DNA of 60,449 nucleotides from Sphingobacteriaceae bacterium (GTDB taxonomy: Bacteria; Bacillota; Sulfobacillia; Thermaerobacterales; RSA17). The stretch spans positions 1 through 60,449 of the forward strand of contig DATGRI010000063.1 in NCBI GenBank assembly GCA_035303785.1. The letters are read 5' to 3'. The position numbers and the translations under genes are program-made. Below, piece after piece: positions 10,364 through 20,381 of this stretch. Every line of letters begins with the position of its first letter. Within the stretch, counting starts at the first letter, position 1. The notes below the pieces were generated by a model. That model saw only the letters and a program-made list of their open reading frames with translations. It searched no databases and was not told the DNA's origin.

Positions 10364-11047
10364 CCCGGGGATCCGACAGGAGGTTCTCGCCGGTGTCCTC
10401 CATGGCGTTGCGCCCCATGTCCAGAACGTAGCCCCGGCGGGACATGGCCAAAGCCCGGCGGGCGTTCTGCTCCACCATGAGGATGGTGCAGCCCGCGGCG
10501 TTGATTTCCTGAATTTTCGTAAAAATGTGCTCCACCATCTTGGGGGACAGGCCGGCCGAGGGCTCGTCCAAGACCAGGAGCTTGGGGTCCAGGATCAAGG
10601 CCCGGCCCATGGCCAGCATCTGCCGCTGGCCGCCGGACAAGGTCCCGGCCTTGTCCCGATCCTTGGCGGCCAGGTCGGGGAACATCTCGTAGATGCGTTG
10701 GATGGCCTGGGCCGCCCGCCGGCCCAGGAGATAGCCCCCTACTTCCAGGTTTTCCCGCACCGTCAAGTTGGGAAACACGTTGCGCACCTGGGGCACGTAG
10801 CTGATGCCGTAGCGCACGATTTGGGAGGGCGACATGCCGGCCAGTTCGTTGCCGTCGAACAGGATGCTGCCCCGGCGGGGCCGGAGCAGGCCCACCACCG
10901 TCTTGGCCAAGGTGGACTTGCCGGCGCCGTTGGGGCCGATGATGGTGACGATCTCCCCCCGGTGGACCGTCAGGTGGACCCCATGCAGGATGTTCAAGTC
11001 GGTGTAGCCCACCACCAGATCCCGGGCCTGGAGCAGCGCCTCGCCCG

Positions 11048-11051
<4 letters not shown>
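10305..11051 (-). CDS. livF: Branched-chain (LIV) type ABC transporter ATP-binding protein
   Basis: This is the second ATPase of the first LIV-type transporter, powering uptake through LivHM. It has Walker A GPNGAGKST at residues 39-47, the signature LSGGQRQM, Walker B LLVLDEPSAGLSP and the switch His in LMVEQNAR. The 248 residues match LivF, with the YTDLNILHGVHLTV start. It overlaps livG by 4 bases and is the last gene of livKHMGF. Confidence 0.95.
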
Positions 11052-11882
<831 letters not shown>

Positions 11883-11893
<11 letters not shown>

Positions 11894-12791
11894 GGCTCAA
11901 CTCCTCCTTGCGGCCCGTCAAGCCTTGGGGCCGGTACATCATGAGCAGGATCAAGGCCAAGCCCACCAGCATGATGCGCATGGCGGCGATCTGCTGGCCC
12001 GACAGGCCGCCCAGGCCCACCTGTTCGAAGGGCCGGGTGATGCGGAACAGGCCGAAGTATAGGATGGAGCCCAAGGCCATGGCCCAATGGTTGCCGGTGC
12101 CCCCCAGCACCATGATCATCCACCCCTCGAAGGTGGTGAGGGGCTGGAACTGGTGGGGGTTGATGAAGCGCAGGTGGAAGGCCATGAGAGCCCCGGCCAG
12201 GCCGGCGAAGGCCGAGCCCAAGGCCAGGGATTGGATCTTGAAGACCCGGGTGTTCTTGCCCAGGGACATGGCTACGTCTTCGTCCTCGCGAATGCCTTTC
12301 AGGACCCGTCCCCACGGGGAGTTGGTGGCGAAGGTGATGACGGCCAGCACGGCCAGCATGACCGAGACGCACAAGATGAGGAAGGCCACCCGGTACTCGT
12401 GCACCGACAGGCCCAAGCCGTCCAAGGGGGTGGCGAAGCCGAACATGCCCTGGGGGCCCCGGGTGAGCCACACCTCGTTGTTGGCCACCATGCGCACGAT
12501 TTCGGCCACGCCGATGGTGACGATGGCCAGGTAGTCTTCCCGGAGGCGCAGGGCAGCCAAGCCGATGAACAGGCTGAACAGGGCCGCCACGGCGATGCCC
12601 CCCAGGCCGGCGGGCAGCCAGTGCCAGCCGGCCCTGAGCATCAGGATGACCATGGTGTAGGAGCCGATGGCCATGAAGCCCACGTGGCCGAAGTTGATGA
12701 GCCCGGTGATGCCGAACTGCAGGTTCAGGCCCAGGACGAATACGGTGAAGATTGCCGCCAAGGTGAGAAAGTCCGCTATGTATGCAATCAC
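11883..12791 (-). CDS. livM: LIV-type ABC transporter permease LivM
   Basis: This 302-residue membrane protein has eight to nine hydrophobic segments and the LivM motifs LQFGITGLINFGHVGFMAIG (about 24-43) and SPWGRVLKGIREDEDVAMSLG (about 163-183), the latter being the cytoplasmic coupling loop that contacts the ATPases. It overlaps livH by 4 bases and livG by 11 bases. The substrate class is branched-chain amino acids or related small carboxylates by family; the sequence alone does not decide. Confidence 0.94.
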
Positions 12792-13657
12792 CGGTAAGTC
12801 TCCTCCCCCAGCAACCCTTGGGGGCGCAGGAACAACGTCAGGATGAGAACCACGAAGCCGACGGCCATCTTGTATTCATTCCGCACCACCATTACGGACG
12901 CCTCCTGGGCGATGCCGATGAGCAGGCCTCCCAGGATGGCCCCGTAAGGGTTGCGGATGCCGCCCAGGATGATGGCGGCGAACATGGGCAGGAGGAGATG
13001 CCAGCCCAGCTCCGGGTATACCGGCCGGGTCATGGCGTAAAGGACGCCGCCGGCGGCGGCGAGACCGCCGGCGGCGACCCATGCCCAGAGAACGATGCGA
13101 TCCACGTCCACACCGCAGGTCCAGGCCAGGTCCATGTTGTCGGACATGGCCCGCATGGCCTTGCCGATGACGGTGTACCGCAGCATCAGGTGGAGAAGGA
13201 CCACCAGAAGCAGGGCGACGATGATGATGAATTTCTGGTCGCCGGTTAGGCGCACCGGCAGGCCGAGGATGGCCTCCGCCCGATGGATGGGCACCTTGTA
13301 GGCCCGGTGGGCGGGGCTGAAGAGGAACACCAGGCCGTTGCGCAAGAAGAGGGCCAAGCCGATGGACGCCACGATGAGGGCCACCGGGCCGGCCCGGCGG
13401 CGCCGCATGCGGCGCCAGAGGACCAGCTCGAGGACCACCGCCGTGACCGCTCCCATGATGATGGCCACGGGCAGGGCCTGGCGCGGGGATATGCCGTAGG
13501 ACATGTTCAGGAACAAAGCAGTGTATGCCCCGATTGCTACATAGTCGCCGTGGGCGAAGTTTGTTATGCGCAAGATGCTGTATACGAGGGTCAGTCCCAC
13601 GGCGGTGAGGGCTATGATGGAGCCCACCACGACCCCATTGGCCAGGTATTGTAGCAC
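12788..13657 (-). CDS. livH: LIV-type ABC transporter permease LivH
   Basis: This permease (289 residues from the chosen start) carries the LivH motifs GSIIALTAVGLTLVYSILRI and TNFAHGDYVAIGAYTALF near the N terminus and the coupling loop TVIGKAMRAMSDNMDLAW. The GTG at 13655-13657 is chosen because AGAGGGG lies 6 bases upstream and homologues begin at about this point. Longer in-frame starts would add residues rich in Cys and Pro with no ribosome site. It is separated from livK by about 90 bases holding a hairpin. Confidence 0.93.
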   Translation of the reverse strand: MLQYLANGVVVGSIIALTAVGLTLVYSILRITNFAHGDYVAIGAYTALFLNMSYGISPRQALPVAIIMGAVTAVVLELVLWRRMRRRRAGPVALIVASIGLALFLRNGLVFLFSPAHRAYKVPIHRAEAILGLPVRLTGDQKFIIIVALLLVVLLHLMLRYTVIGKAMRAMSDNMDLAWTCGVDVDRIVLWAWVAAGGLAAAGGVLYAMTRPVYPELGWHLLLPMFAAIILGGIRNPYGAILGGLLIGIAQEASVMVVRNEYKMAVGFVVLILTLFLRPQGLLGEETYR

Positions 13658-13679
13658 TCGATACCCCTCTTCAATCATA

Positions 13680-13708
13680 CAGGGCGGACAGGCAACCCAT
13701 CCGCCCTG
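13680..13708 (-). terminator. Hairpin between livK and livH
   Basis: A perfect 9-bp stem (13680-13688 with 13700-13708) lies between the binding-protein gene and the permease genes, with no T-run. It could stabilise the livK message so that more binding protein than permease is made, a layout common in ABC operons. Confidence 0.5.
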
Positions 13709-13750
13709 CATTCGGCATTCTGGTGATCCCCTGACTGATTTCGATGCTTG

Positions 13751-15028
13751 TTACTCGGGCAGCGCTACATCGCCGAGGATCTCGATGGAGCCGTCGGCGG
13801 TGATCCGCCACATTTCGTATTCGGCGGTCACGTCACCGACTTCGTCCATGTCGACGCTGCCGGAAGCACCCTCGTAGTTGATCTCCTCGCCGGCCCGGAT
13901 CAGTTCCAGAGCGCGGGCCACTTCGGACACAGCCTCGCCTTCGGGGCTGGCCACGGAGGCGATGTGGTCCCGGATGGCCGCACCGTCGTAGACGCCGGCC
14001 TGCTCGATGGCGAACAGGATCAACAGGGCCGCATCGAAGGTATGGGCCTCAAAGGGACCCGTGGGCGGTTCGCCGTATTCGGCTTCGTATGCTGCTACGA
14101 AAGCATCGTAAGTATCGCCGCCTACAGACTTGGGCTGGGTGCCCCTAATGCCCTCGATGACATACTTGCCTTCATCATCCTGGCCCACCAGGTCCGCCAA
14201 CTCGTCGGACTGGAGGCCTTCGCTCAGGAACCAGCGGTCCACGTCCAGTATCCCTTGGGTGTAGGCTTCCCGCAAGATGATGGAGCCCGTTTCGGGATAG
14301 GCGATGACGATCACGCAGTCGGCGCCGGCATCGGCGATCTGCTGGACCTCACTGGTGAAGGTGGTGCCGGCGGGGTCGAACAGGATGTCCGCAGCCACCT
14401 CGCCGCCCAGGGCAGCATAGGTCTCGGCGAACACGTTCTTGAAGCCCACGCCGTAGGGGTTGTTCAGAGCGATGGTTGTGGCCGTGCTGCAGCTCTCATC
14501 CCAAGCCAGCTTGGCCATGACGGCACCTTGCAGGGCGTCGGAGGGCGCCGTGCGGAAGAAGAAGCCGTCGTCCTCATAGGTGGTGAAATCCGGCGACGTG
14601 GCGCTGGGGGAAACCATTACGACCTGGCCGGGCACTGCCTGGGCCAAGGCGGCCATGGTTTCACCGGAGCCGGCGGCGCCGACCACCGCCTGGACGCCTT
14701 CAACGTTAATCAAGTATTCGATGCCGTCGCGGGCGGCTACGTCATCGGTCTGGGTGTCGACGGCCACTGCCACGACTTCGCGGCCGAGAATGCCGCCGTT
14801 TTCGTTGACAATCTTAACCGCCAGCTTGGCGGCCTGAACCATGGGCGCACCCAACCAGCCCAGGTCGCCCGTTTCCGGCAGGAGGATGCCCAGCTTGATG
14901 GCATCGGAGTCCACCGGAGCGCCGTCCCCCTCATCGTCCGCCGGCTGCTGGCCGCCGCCGCCGCAGGCAGCCAAGATCAAGGCGGCGATAAGAAGCACGG
15001 GCAACAATGTAAGCCACCGTTTTCTCAC
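13751..15028 (-). CDS. livK: LIV-type ABC transporter substrate-binding lipoprotein
   Basis: The 425-residue protein has a lipoprotein signal (MRKRWLTLLP then a hydrophobic run) with lipobox LAAC and acylated Cys22, followed by an acidic Gly-rich linker. The periplasmic-type binding fold begins AIKLGILLPETGDLGWLGAP and includes the usual GAAGSGETMA ligand-loop region. It delivers ligand to LivHM. The start is a GTG at 15026-15028 with AGGAGGGG upstream. It is the first gene of livKHMGF. Confidence 0.95.
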   Translation of the reverse strand: MRKRWLTLLPVLLIAALILAACGGGGQQPADDEGDGAPVDSDAIKLGILLPETGDLGWLGAPMVQAAKLAVKIVNENGGILGREVVAVAVDTQTDDVAARDGIEYLINVEGVQAVVGAAGSGETMAALAQAVPGQVVMVSPSATSPDFTTYEDDGFFFRTAPSDALQGAVMAKLAWDESCSTATTIALNNPYGVGFKNVFAETYAALGGEVAADILFDPAGTTFTSEVQQIADAGADCVIVIAYPETGSIILREAYTQGILDVDRWFLSEGLQSDELADLVGQDDEGKYVIEGIRGTQPKSVGGDTYDAFVAAYEAEYGEPPTGPFEAHTFDAALLILFAIEQAGVYDGAAIRDHIASVASPEGEAVSEVARALELIRAGEEINYEGASGSVDMDEVGDVTAEYEMWRITADGSIEILGDVALPE

Positions 15029-15144
15029 ATTACCCCTCCTGTTCTTGCCATGGCTATGGGCGTTTAAGTTACACCCGGACGGGGCTAATTCCTGCCTTTG
15101 GCGCCTTTCGGGGCGGAGGGGGATTCATGAAAACAGCCCGGCCG

Positions 15145-16134
15145 TCACGCGCCGGGCGGCCGGCGGAGGGCATCCTGCTGCCGGCTTAAAGATAAGGAAG
15201 CTGTTTCGGGCAGGATGAGGCGGAGCCCCTCGGGGATGCAGGCGAATTCCACGGGCAGGCGGCCGATGACCTCGCCGTCGGCATGAACGTGCAGGTGATC
15301 GGGGCCTTCTATTCTCACCTGGGCGGCCCGGTCCAGCTCCACCAAGGGATGATGGACATGGCTGCCGGAAAAGAGGCGGGGCAGGAGGCCCAAGGTGGCC
15401 AATTTGCCCAAATCACCGCCAACGATGATGTCCAGGCGGCCGTCCAGGAGGTCGGCCCCCGGCAAAATCCGCAGGCCGCCGCCGTAATATGAGGCGATGC
15501 CCACGGCCACCAGCAGGGCGCGCCGGCGGAGAACTTGCTGGTTGAGGTGGATCTCCAGGGGAGCGTTGCGGTAGGTGACCAGTTTTTTCATCACTGCCCA
15601 GAGATAAGGCAAGGTGCCCCCTACGATCTTGCCGCCCCGGTTGACCTCCGCCGCCACCTCGGCATCGAAGCCGACGCCGGCCACGTTGACGAAATAGCTG
15701 TTGCCGGCCCGCCCCAAATCCACATTCACTGTGCGGCTGCGGGCCATGGCCTGGGCTACGCGGATTGGATCCAGGGGCAGGCCCAAAGAGCGGGCGAAGT
15801 CGTTGCCGGTGCCTGCCGGCAGCAGCATGAGGGCGCCGGGCCCGGCGGCGGCGCCGGCCCTGGCCAGCCCGTTGACCGTTTCGTGGAGGGTGCCGTCGCC
15901 GCCGCAGGCGGCCACGATGTCGTAGCCCTTCTCTACGGCCCACCGGGCCAGATCTACCGCCTCGCCGGGGGCCTGGGTCTCCACCACCTGAAGATCAGCG
16001 GGGTTCATGGCCGCCCGCAATGTTTGGCTGATGCGGGGCCAAAGCTTGCGGGCCCGGCCCCGCCCCGCCTCGGGATTCAGAATGACGAAGATGCGGCGGC
16101 CGGGGTTTTTTTCCGGCTGGTCATCTCTGGACAA
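15145..16134 (-). CDS. dagK: Diacylglycerol/lipid kinase (YegS/DagK family)
   Basis: The product (about 329 residues) has the lipid kinase catalytic domain: LNPEAGRGRA near the start, ACGGDGTLHETVNGL (the GGDGT nucleotide-binding motif), and PAGTGNDFARSLG. It phosphorylates diacylglycerol or a related lipid at the membrane. The C-terminal half has the DGRLDIIVGGDL strand pattern of the family. A TTG at 16132-16134 preceded by GGGAG is preferred; a TTG five codons further upstream is possible. It overlaps parB by 14 bases, an unusual pairing with the partition genes. Confidence 0.9.
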   Translation of the reverse strand: MSRDDQPEKNPGRRIFVILNPEAGRGRARKLWPRISQTLRAAMNPADLQVVETQAPGEAVDLARWAVEKGYDIVAACGGDGTLHETVNGLARAGAAAGPGALMLLPAGTGNDFARSLGLPLDPIRVAQAMARSRTVNVDLGRAGNSYFVNVAGVGFDAEVAAEVNRGGKIVGGTLPYLWAVMKKLVTYRNAPLEIHLNQQVLRRRALLVAVGIASYYGGGLRILPGADLLDGRLDIIVGGDLGKLATLGLLPRLFSGSHVHHPLVELDRAAQVRIEGPDHLHVHADGEVIGRLPVEFACIPEGLRLILPETASLSLSRQQDALRRPPGA

Positions 16135-17023
16135 CCTGGTCGCTCCCAATCCCGGTGAGCAAGTCGTACAAACGGTTCAAGTCTTCGTCGCCGTAGAATT
16201 CGATGACGATGCGGCCCGGCCGCCCCTTGTCGGCCCCTTGGACCGTCACAGGCGTGGAAAGGATTTGCTCCAGTTCGGCGGCCATGCCGGCCAGGACGGG
16301 GTCGCCCCGGCGGGCCCGGTCCCGGCGGGCGGGCCGGGTCTTGCTGCGGCGGCCGGTGATGGCCTGCTGGAGCCGTTCCTCCAATTTGCGCACCGTCAAA
16401 CCTTCGTCCCGGACGGCCCGGGCCAGGGCCACCTGGCGCTGCCCGTCGGCAACACTCAGGAGCACCTTGGCGTGACCCATGGAGATCTCCTGCCGGGCCA
16501 GCATCTCCTGCACCTGGGGCTCCAACTGCAGGAGGCGCAAGGTGTTGGCGATTTGGGGGCGGCTCTTGCCCACCGTCTCGGCGATTTGCTCCTGGGTCAG
16601 GCCGAAGTTCTCCTGCAGGGCCAGGTAGGCTTGGGCTTCCTCCAAGGGGGTCAGGTCTTCCCGCTGGAGGTTCTCGATCAAGGCCACGGCCGTCATGGCC
16701 AGGGGCTCCATTTCCCTGACCACGGCGGGCACGGTGGCCAAGCCGGCCATCTGGGCCGCCCGCCAGCGCCTCTCCCCGGCCACCAGGGTGAAGCCGTCGG
16801 GATCCGCCGTGACCACTACGGGCTGGACGACGCCGTGCTGCCGGATGGAGGCTGCCAATTCTGCCAGGGCCTGCTCATCAAATTCCCGGCGGGGCTGGTT
16901 GGGATTGGGCCGGATTTGATCAACGGGGATCTCCCGCAAGCCCTCCCCCCCTGGAGGTTCATCCCTATGGGCGGGGAGCAGGGCATCCAGGCCTTTACCC
17001 AGCCGCCTCTTGGCCTTTGACAC
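16121..17023 (-). CDS. parB: Chromosome partitioning protein ParB (Spo0J)
   Basis: ParB binds parS, slides as a CTP-dependent clamp and loads condensin near the origin. The 300-residue product starts with the family KRRLGKGLDALLP, followed by the CTPase domain with VAGERRWRAAQMAGL (the GERRxRA motif, about residues 82-96), then ENLQREDLTPLEEA and the helix-turn-helix QEQIAETVGKSRPQIANTLRLL. It overlaps parA by 29 bases. Noc, a paralogue, is encoded on the other side of parA. Confidence 0.97.
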   Translation of the reverse strand: MSKAKRRLGKGLDALLPAHRDEPPGGEGLREIPVDQIRPNPNQPRREFDEQALAELAASIRQHGVVQPVVVTADPDGFTLVAGERRWRAAQMAGLATVPAVVREMEPLAMTAVALIENLQREDLTPLEEAQAYLALQENFGLTQEQIAETVGKSRPQIANTLRLLQLEPQVQEMLARQEISMGHAKVLLSVADGQRQVALARAVRDEGLTVRKLEERLQQAITGRRSKTRPARRDRARRGDPVLAGMAAELEQILSTPVTVQGADKGRPGRIVIEFYGDEDLNRLYDLLTGIGSDQVVQR

Positions 17024-17780
17024 GCCGGATCACCTCCTGGGCCAATTCTTTATACACCTCGGCGCCCCGGGACCGCACATCGTACAAGGTTATGGGCTGA
17101 CCATGGCTGGGGGCCTCGCTGAGGCGCACGTTCCGGGGAATGATGGTGCGAAAAACTTGGTTCCTGAAATGCCTCTTCACTTCATCGGCCACTTGAATGG
17201 ACAAATTGGTCCGGCCGTCAAACATGGTCAAGAGCACCCCCTCCAAGCGAAGCCCGGGGTTCAGATGGGTGCGGACCAAAGCCAGGGTATTCATCAGCTG
17301 ACCCAGGCCTTCCAGGGCATAGTATTCACACTGGATGGGCACCAAGACCGAATGGGCCGCCGCCAGGGCGTTGATGGTCAACAGCCCCAGGGACGGCGGG
17401 CAGTCGATGAGGATGAAATCGTAGTCGCCGGCAATGGCTTCGAGGGCCCGCTTGAGGCGATGCTCCCGGGCCATCATGCCCACCAGTTCCACCTCGGCCC
17501 CGGCCAGGTCGATATTGGCCGGCAGCACGTGCAAATTGGCCACATGGGCCGGCACCACCGCCTGGTCGGCCGGGAGGTCGTCCACGATAACCTCGTATAT
17601 GGTGGCCCCCGGGCGGCCCACCAGCCCCAGGCCGCTGGTGGTGTGGGCCTGGGGGTCGATGTCCACCAACAGGGTGGTTTGTCCCGCCTGGGCCAGGCAT
17701 GCGCCCAGGTTCACCACGGTGGTGGTTTTGCCGACCCCGCCTTTTTGGTTGGCTACAGCGATGATGCGAGCCAGGACCAT
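16995..17780 (-). CDS. parA: Chromosome partitioning ATPase ParA (Soj)
   Basis: This 261-residue P-loop ATPase has the deviant Walker A KGGVGKTT at residues 13-20, Walker B-type FILIDCPPSLGLLT and PIQCEYYALEGLGQL, all typical of Soj/ParA. It acts with ParB in origin segregation and in Bacillota also tunes DnaA. The start is the ATG at 17778-17780, with AAGGGGG very close upstream, and a perfect parS site lies 10 bases before the start codon. Confidence 0.97.
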   Translation of the reverse strand: MVLARIIAVANQKGGVGKTTTVVNLGACLAQAGQTTLLVDIDPQAHTTSGLGLVGRPGATIYEVIVDDLPADQAVVPAHVANLHVLPANIDLAGAEVELVGMMAREHRLKRALEAIAGDYDFILIDCPPSLGLLTINALAAAHSVLVPIQCEYYALEGLGQLMNTLALVRTHLNPGLRLEGVLLTMFDGRTNLSIQVADEVKRHFRNQVFRTIIPRNVRLSEAPSHGQPITLYDVRSRGAEVYKELAQEVIRRVKGQEAAG

Positions 17781-17789
17781 TGCCCCCTT

Positions 17790-17805
17790 TGTTCCACGTG
17801 GAACA
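17790..17805. promoter_or_regulatory. parS: parS centromere site
   Basis: TGTTCCACGTGGAACA is a perfect 16-bp palindrome that matches the Spo0J parS consensus TGTTnCACGTGAAACA at all but one position, and is fully symmetric. It lies in the leader of parA, so ParB loading here could also repress the parA-parB genes. No second good match was found in the window. Confidence 0.9.
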
Positions 17806-17893
17806 TTCCTCGTTGCCTAGCCGGCGTCCTTTTGGGCAGTATGGGTTCAAGTTACCACGAGAACGGGATTTTGACAGCCGTCTTCCCGGCTGT

Positions 17894-18805
17894 TCAGGAG
17901 TTGGGCCGCCCCTTGGGGATGCGAATGGTTATGGTGATGTGCTCGCCGTGATCCTCTGTATCCATCCGGGCGTCCAGACCCGCCCGGCGCAGGGCGTCGA
18001 CCCCTTGGCGAAAGGTATTCATCATGATGCGGACGTCTTTGATGACCCTAAGGCCTCCGCCCTTGCCCCTGCTTTTGGCTGTGGGTGACGATGCAGGCTG
18101 CTGGGCGGCGGCTGCCAGGGCATCGGCCACCAGGGCTTCGGCATCCCGCACGGTCAAGTTGCCCGCTACCATGAGGTCCAGGAGTTCTCCCATCAGCTGG
18201 GGATCTTCCACTTTCAGCAGGGCCCGCACGTGGCGCTCGGTCAGGGCCGCCCGGCGGGCCTTCTCCTTGACGGCCTCGGGCAGGCGCAGCAGGCGCAACT
18301 TGTTGGCGATGGTGGATTGGCTCCGGCCTACCGCCGCCGCCAGTTCTTCCTGGGTGATGCCGAAGCGATCCAAGATTTTCTGATAGCCTTCGGCCTCTTC
18401 CCAAAAGCTCAGGTCGGCCCGCTGCACGTTCTCCACCAGGGCCAGCACGGCCGCCTTCTCATCGTCGACGGCCTGCACCAAGGCGGGAATTTCCTGCAGG
18501 CCGGCCACCATGGCCGCCCGCCAGCGGCGCTCGCCCATGATGATTTCGAAGCCGTCGTCCACCGGCCGGACAACTATGGGCTGGAGCACGCCCACCTGGC
18601 GGATGGAAGCGGCCAGGGAGCCCAGTTCGTCGGGGTCGAAGTCCTGGCGGGGCTGAAAGCGGTTGGGCCTGATGGCTTCCACCGGCAGGGCTATGGGCTG
18701 CCCGGGCTGGGGCTCGTCCTTGGGGGCCGGCCCGCCGGCGTCATCCTGGCCCGCGGACCCTCCCCGCAACCAGGCCAGGGCCCGTTGCATAACACTGTCC
18801 GTCAA
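17894..18805 (-). CDS. noc: Nucleoid occlusion protein (ParB family)
   Basis: This 303-residue ParB paralogue has the CTPase core with IRPNRFQPRQDFDPDELGSL, IIMGERRWRAAMVAGLQEIP and VENVQRADLSFWEEAEGYQ, and the helix-turn-helix TQEELAAAVGRSQSTIANKL. The spacing and the FWEEAEGYQ segment fit Noc, and so does its place between rsmG and parA, as in Bacillus. Noc links DNA to the membrane and blocks septation over the chromosome. The N terminus (MQRALAWLRG) could form the amphipathic membrane helix known from Noc. The start is taken as TTG at 18805; an ATG five codons later is possible. Confidence 0.9.
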   Translation of the reverse strand: MTDSVMQRALAWLRGGSAGQDDAGGPAPKDEPQPGQPIALPVEAIRPNRFQPRQDFDPDELGSLAASIRQVGVLQPIVVRPVDDGFEIIMGERRWRAAMVAGLQEIPALVQAVDDEKAAVLALVENVQRADLSFWEEAEGYQKILDRFGITQEELAAAVGRSQSTIANKLRLLRLPEAVKEKARRAALTERHVRALLKVEDPQLMGELLDLMVAGNLTVRDAEALVADALAAAAQQPASSPTAKSRGKGGGLRVIKDVRIMMNTFRQGVDALRRAGLDARMDTEDHGEHITITIRIPKGRPNS

Positions 18806-18865
18806 CCTGCTGCCCCCCTAAACCCAGGGTTTTCAGGCCGGCAATAAAGCAAAGATCCTCCGCCG

Positions 18866-19636
18866 CTACAAAGGCCGCCGGGATGGAACCCCGGGGCGGC
18901 GGGGATACTTCTGGTCGGTAGGACCTATTTTACGTATAACAACCAGCTCCCGCCGGGCGCCGGAAAAGGGGAGCCGGAAACTATCCCGGGCCGCCACCTC
19001 ACCGGCCAGCAGGGACAAGGCCCGCCGGGCGGCGGGCAGTTCTTCTTCTACGGCGGGCCCCTTCATGGCCACCATTACGCCTCCCGGCCGGACGAAGGGC
19101 AGGCACAGTTCCAACAAGACGGCCATGGGAGCCACCGCCCTGGCCACGGCCACATCCATGCTGTCCCGGAAGGACTCCCGGCGGGCCAATTCTTCCGCCC
19201 GGCCGTGGAGCGCCTGAATGCCCTGCAATTGCAGGGCGGCGCACATGCCGGCCATAACCTGCACCTTTTTGGCGGAACTGTCCAGCAGGCAGACATGCCA
19301 GCGGGGGCGCATGATTTTCACCGGTATCCCCGGCAGGCCCCCGCCGCTGCCTACATCTATTACATCGGCCTCGTCCCGGCCGTCCAACACTCTAAAAAGG
19401 CTGATGCTGTCGAGGATGTGCTTTTCCAGGGCTTCGGCGGCATCGTGAACGGCGGTAAGGTTCAACCGGCCGGCGGCTGCCAAGAGGAGTTCCTGGTAGG
19501 CCAACAGTTGACGGGCCTGTCCTTGGGTCACCGCCACCCCCAGCCGGGCGGCCCCCTCCAGCAGCCGGGCCTCCAGATCCTGGCCGCCGCCGCCGGCAGT
19601 CCGGTGCAGATCGCCGCCGGAGCCCATGGGGTTCAC
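18866..19636 (-). CDS. rsmG: 16S rRNA (guanine527-N7)-methyltransferase
   Basis: RsmG methylates N7 of G527 in 16S rRNA. The 256-residue product contains LLAYQELLLAAAGRLNLTAV (the family substrate region), DVGSGGGLPGIPVKI (SAM-binding motif I) and VAVARAVAPMAVLLELCLP. The start is a GTG at 19634-19636 whose bases overlap the jag stop as GTGA; an ATG three codons on is possible. In most Bacillota mnmG precedes rsmG, but here jag does. Confidence 0.95.
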   Translation of the reverse strand: MNPMGSGGDLHRTAGGGGQDLEARLLEGAARLGVAVTQGQARQLLAYQELLLAAAGRLNLTAVHDAAEALEKHILDSISLFRVLDGRDEADVIDVGSGGGLPGIPVKIMRPRWHVCLLDSSAKKVQVMAGMCAALQLQGIQALHGRAEELARRESFRDSMDVAVARAVAPMAVLLELCLPFVRPGGVMVAMKGPAVEEELPAARRALSLLAGEVAARDSFRLPFSGARRELVVIRKIGPTDQKYPRRPGVPSRRPL

Positions 19637-20379
19637 GCGTCCTTTTGGGGGCCCTGCCCTTCCTGGCTGCGCCGGGGACGGCGGCCCCGCCCACCGGGGC
19701 GCCCGCCCTGGTGGCGACGCCGCCCGCCGGCCCGCCCCCGGCCCGGGGATTGGCTCCCGTCGCCGGCCGGCAGCACCAGCACCCGGCGGAAGGGCTCCCG
19801 TCCGATGCTTTCGGTCCGGATGTCGCGGTCGTCTTTCAAAATTACATGGACCAATTTCCGCTCGGCGGCGGTCATGGGCGACAAGGCGACGGAGCGGCCT
19901 TCCCGCCGTACTCTTTGGGCCGCCCGGCGGGCTTCCCGCTCGACAAGCTCGCTGCGGCGCTGGCGGTAGCCTTCCACGTCCACCACAACGGGCTTGCCGG
20001 GGCCGTCGAATCGGGCCGCCCCGGCGTTGACCAGATCCTGCAGGGCGTTCAAGGTCTGCCCGTGGCGGCCGATGAGCAGCCCCAGGTCACTGCCCTGAAC
20101 GTTGATGTGGATGGCCTCATCGTCTTCCGTCACGGTTACGTGGGCATCGGGCAGGAGAGATTGGGCCACCCGCTCCACGAACTGCCGGCTCCATTCGGCC
20201 CGGTCCAATTTCACGGTGACCCGCACCCGGGCATGGCGCTGGGCAAAAAAACGGAAGATGCCCCGGGCCGGCGCCGCCAAAATCTCTATTTCAGCGTCGG
20301 CCCTGCCTACGCCTAGGCGCTGCAGGGCCTCCTCGACGGCTTCCTCTACGGTCTCGCCGGTGATTTCCACGGAACGCAT
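19633..20379 (-). CDS. jag: RNA-binding protein Jag/KhpB (SpoIIIJ-associated)
   Basis: The 248-residue product has a Jag_N domain (about residues 1-55, ending GIFRFFAQRHARVRV), a KH domain with GxxG-type loop GRHG at 104-107, and an R3H domain (about 140-205) with TAAERKLVHVIL. KhpB binds small and other RNAs with KhpA, and in spore formers it is encoded beside spoIIIJ (yidC). The C-terminal tail of some 40 residues is very basic and Gly/Arg-rich, longer than usual, which should add RNA affinity. Confidence 0.94.
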   Translation of the reverse strand: MRSVEITGETVEEAVEEALQRLGVGRADAEIEILAAPARGIFRFFAQRHARVRVTVKLDRAEWSRQFVERVAQSLLPDAHVTVTEDDEAIHINVQGSDLGLLIGRHGQTLNALQDLVNAGAARFDGPGKPVVVDVEGYRQRRSELVEREARRAAQRVRREGRSVALSPMTAAERKLVHVILKDDRDIRTESIGREPFRRVLVLPAGDGSQSPGRGRAGGRRRHQGGRPGGRGRRPRRSQEGQGPQKDA

Positions 20380-20381
20380 GC

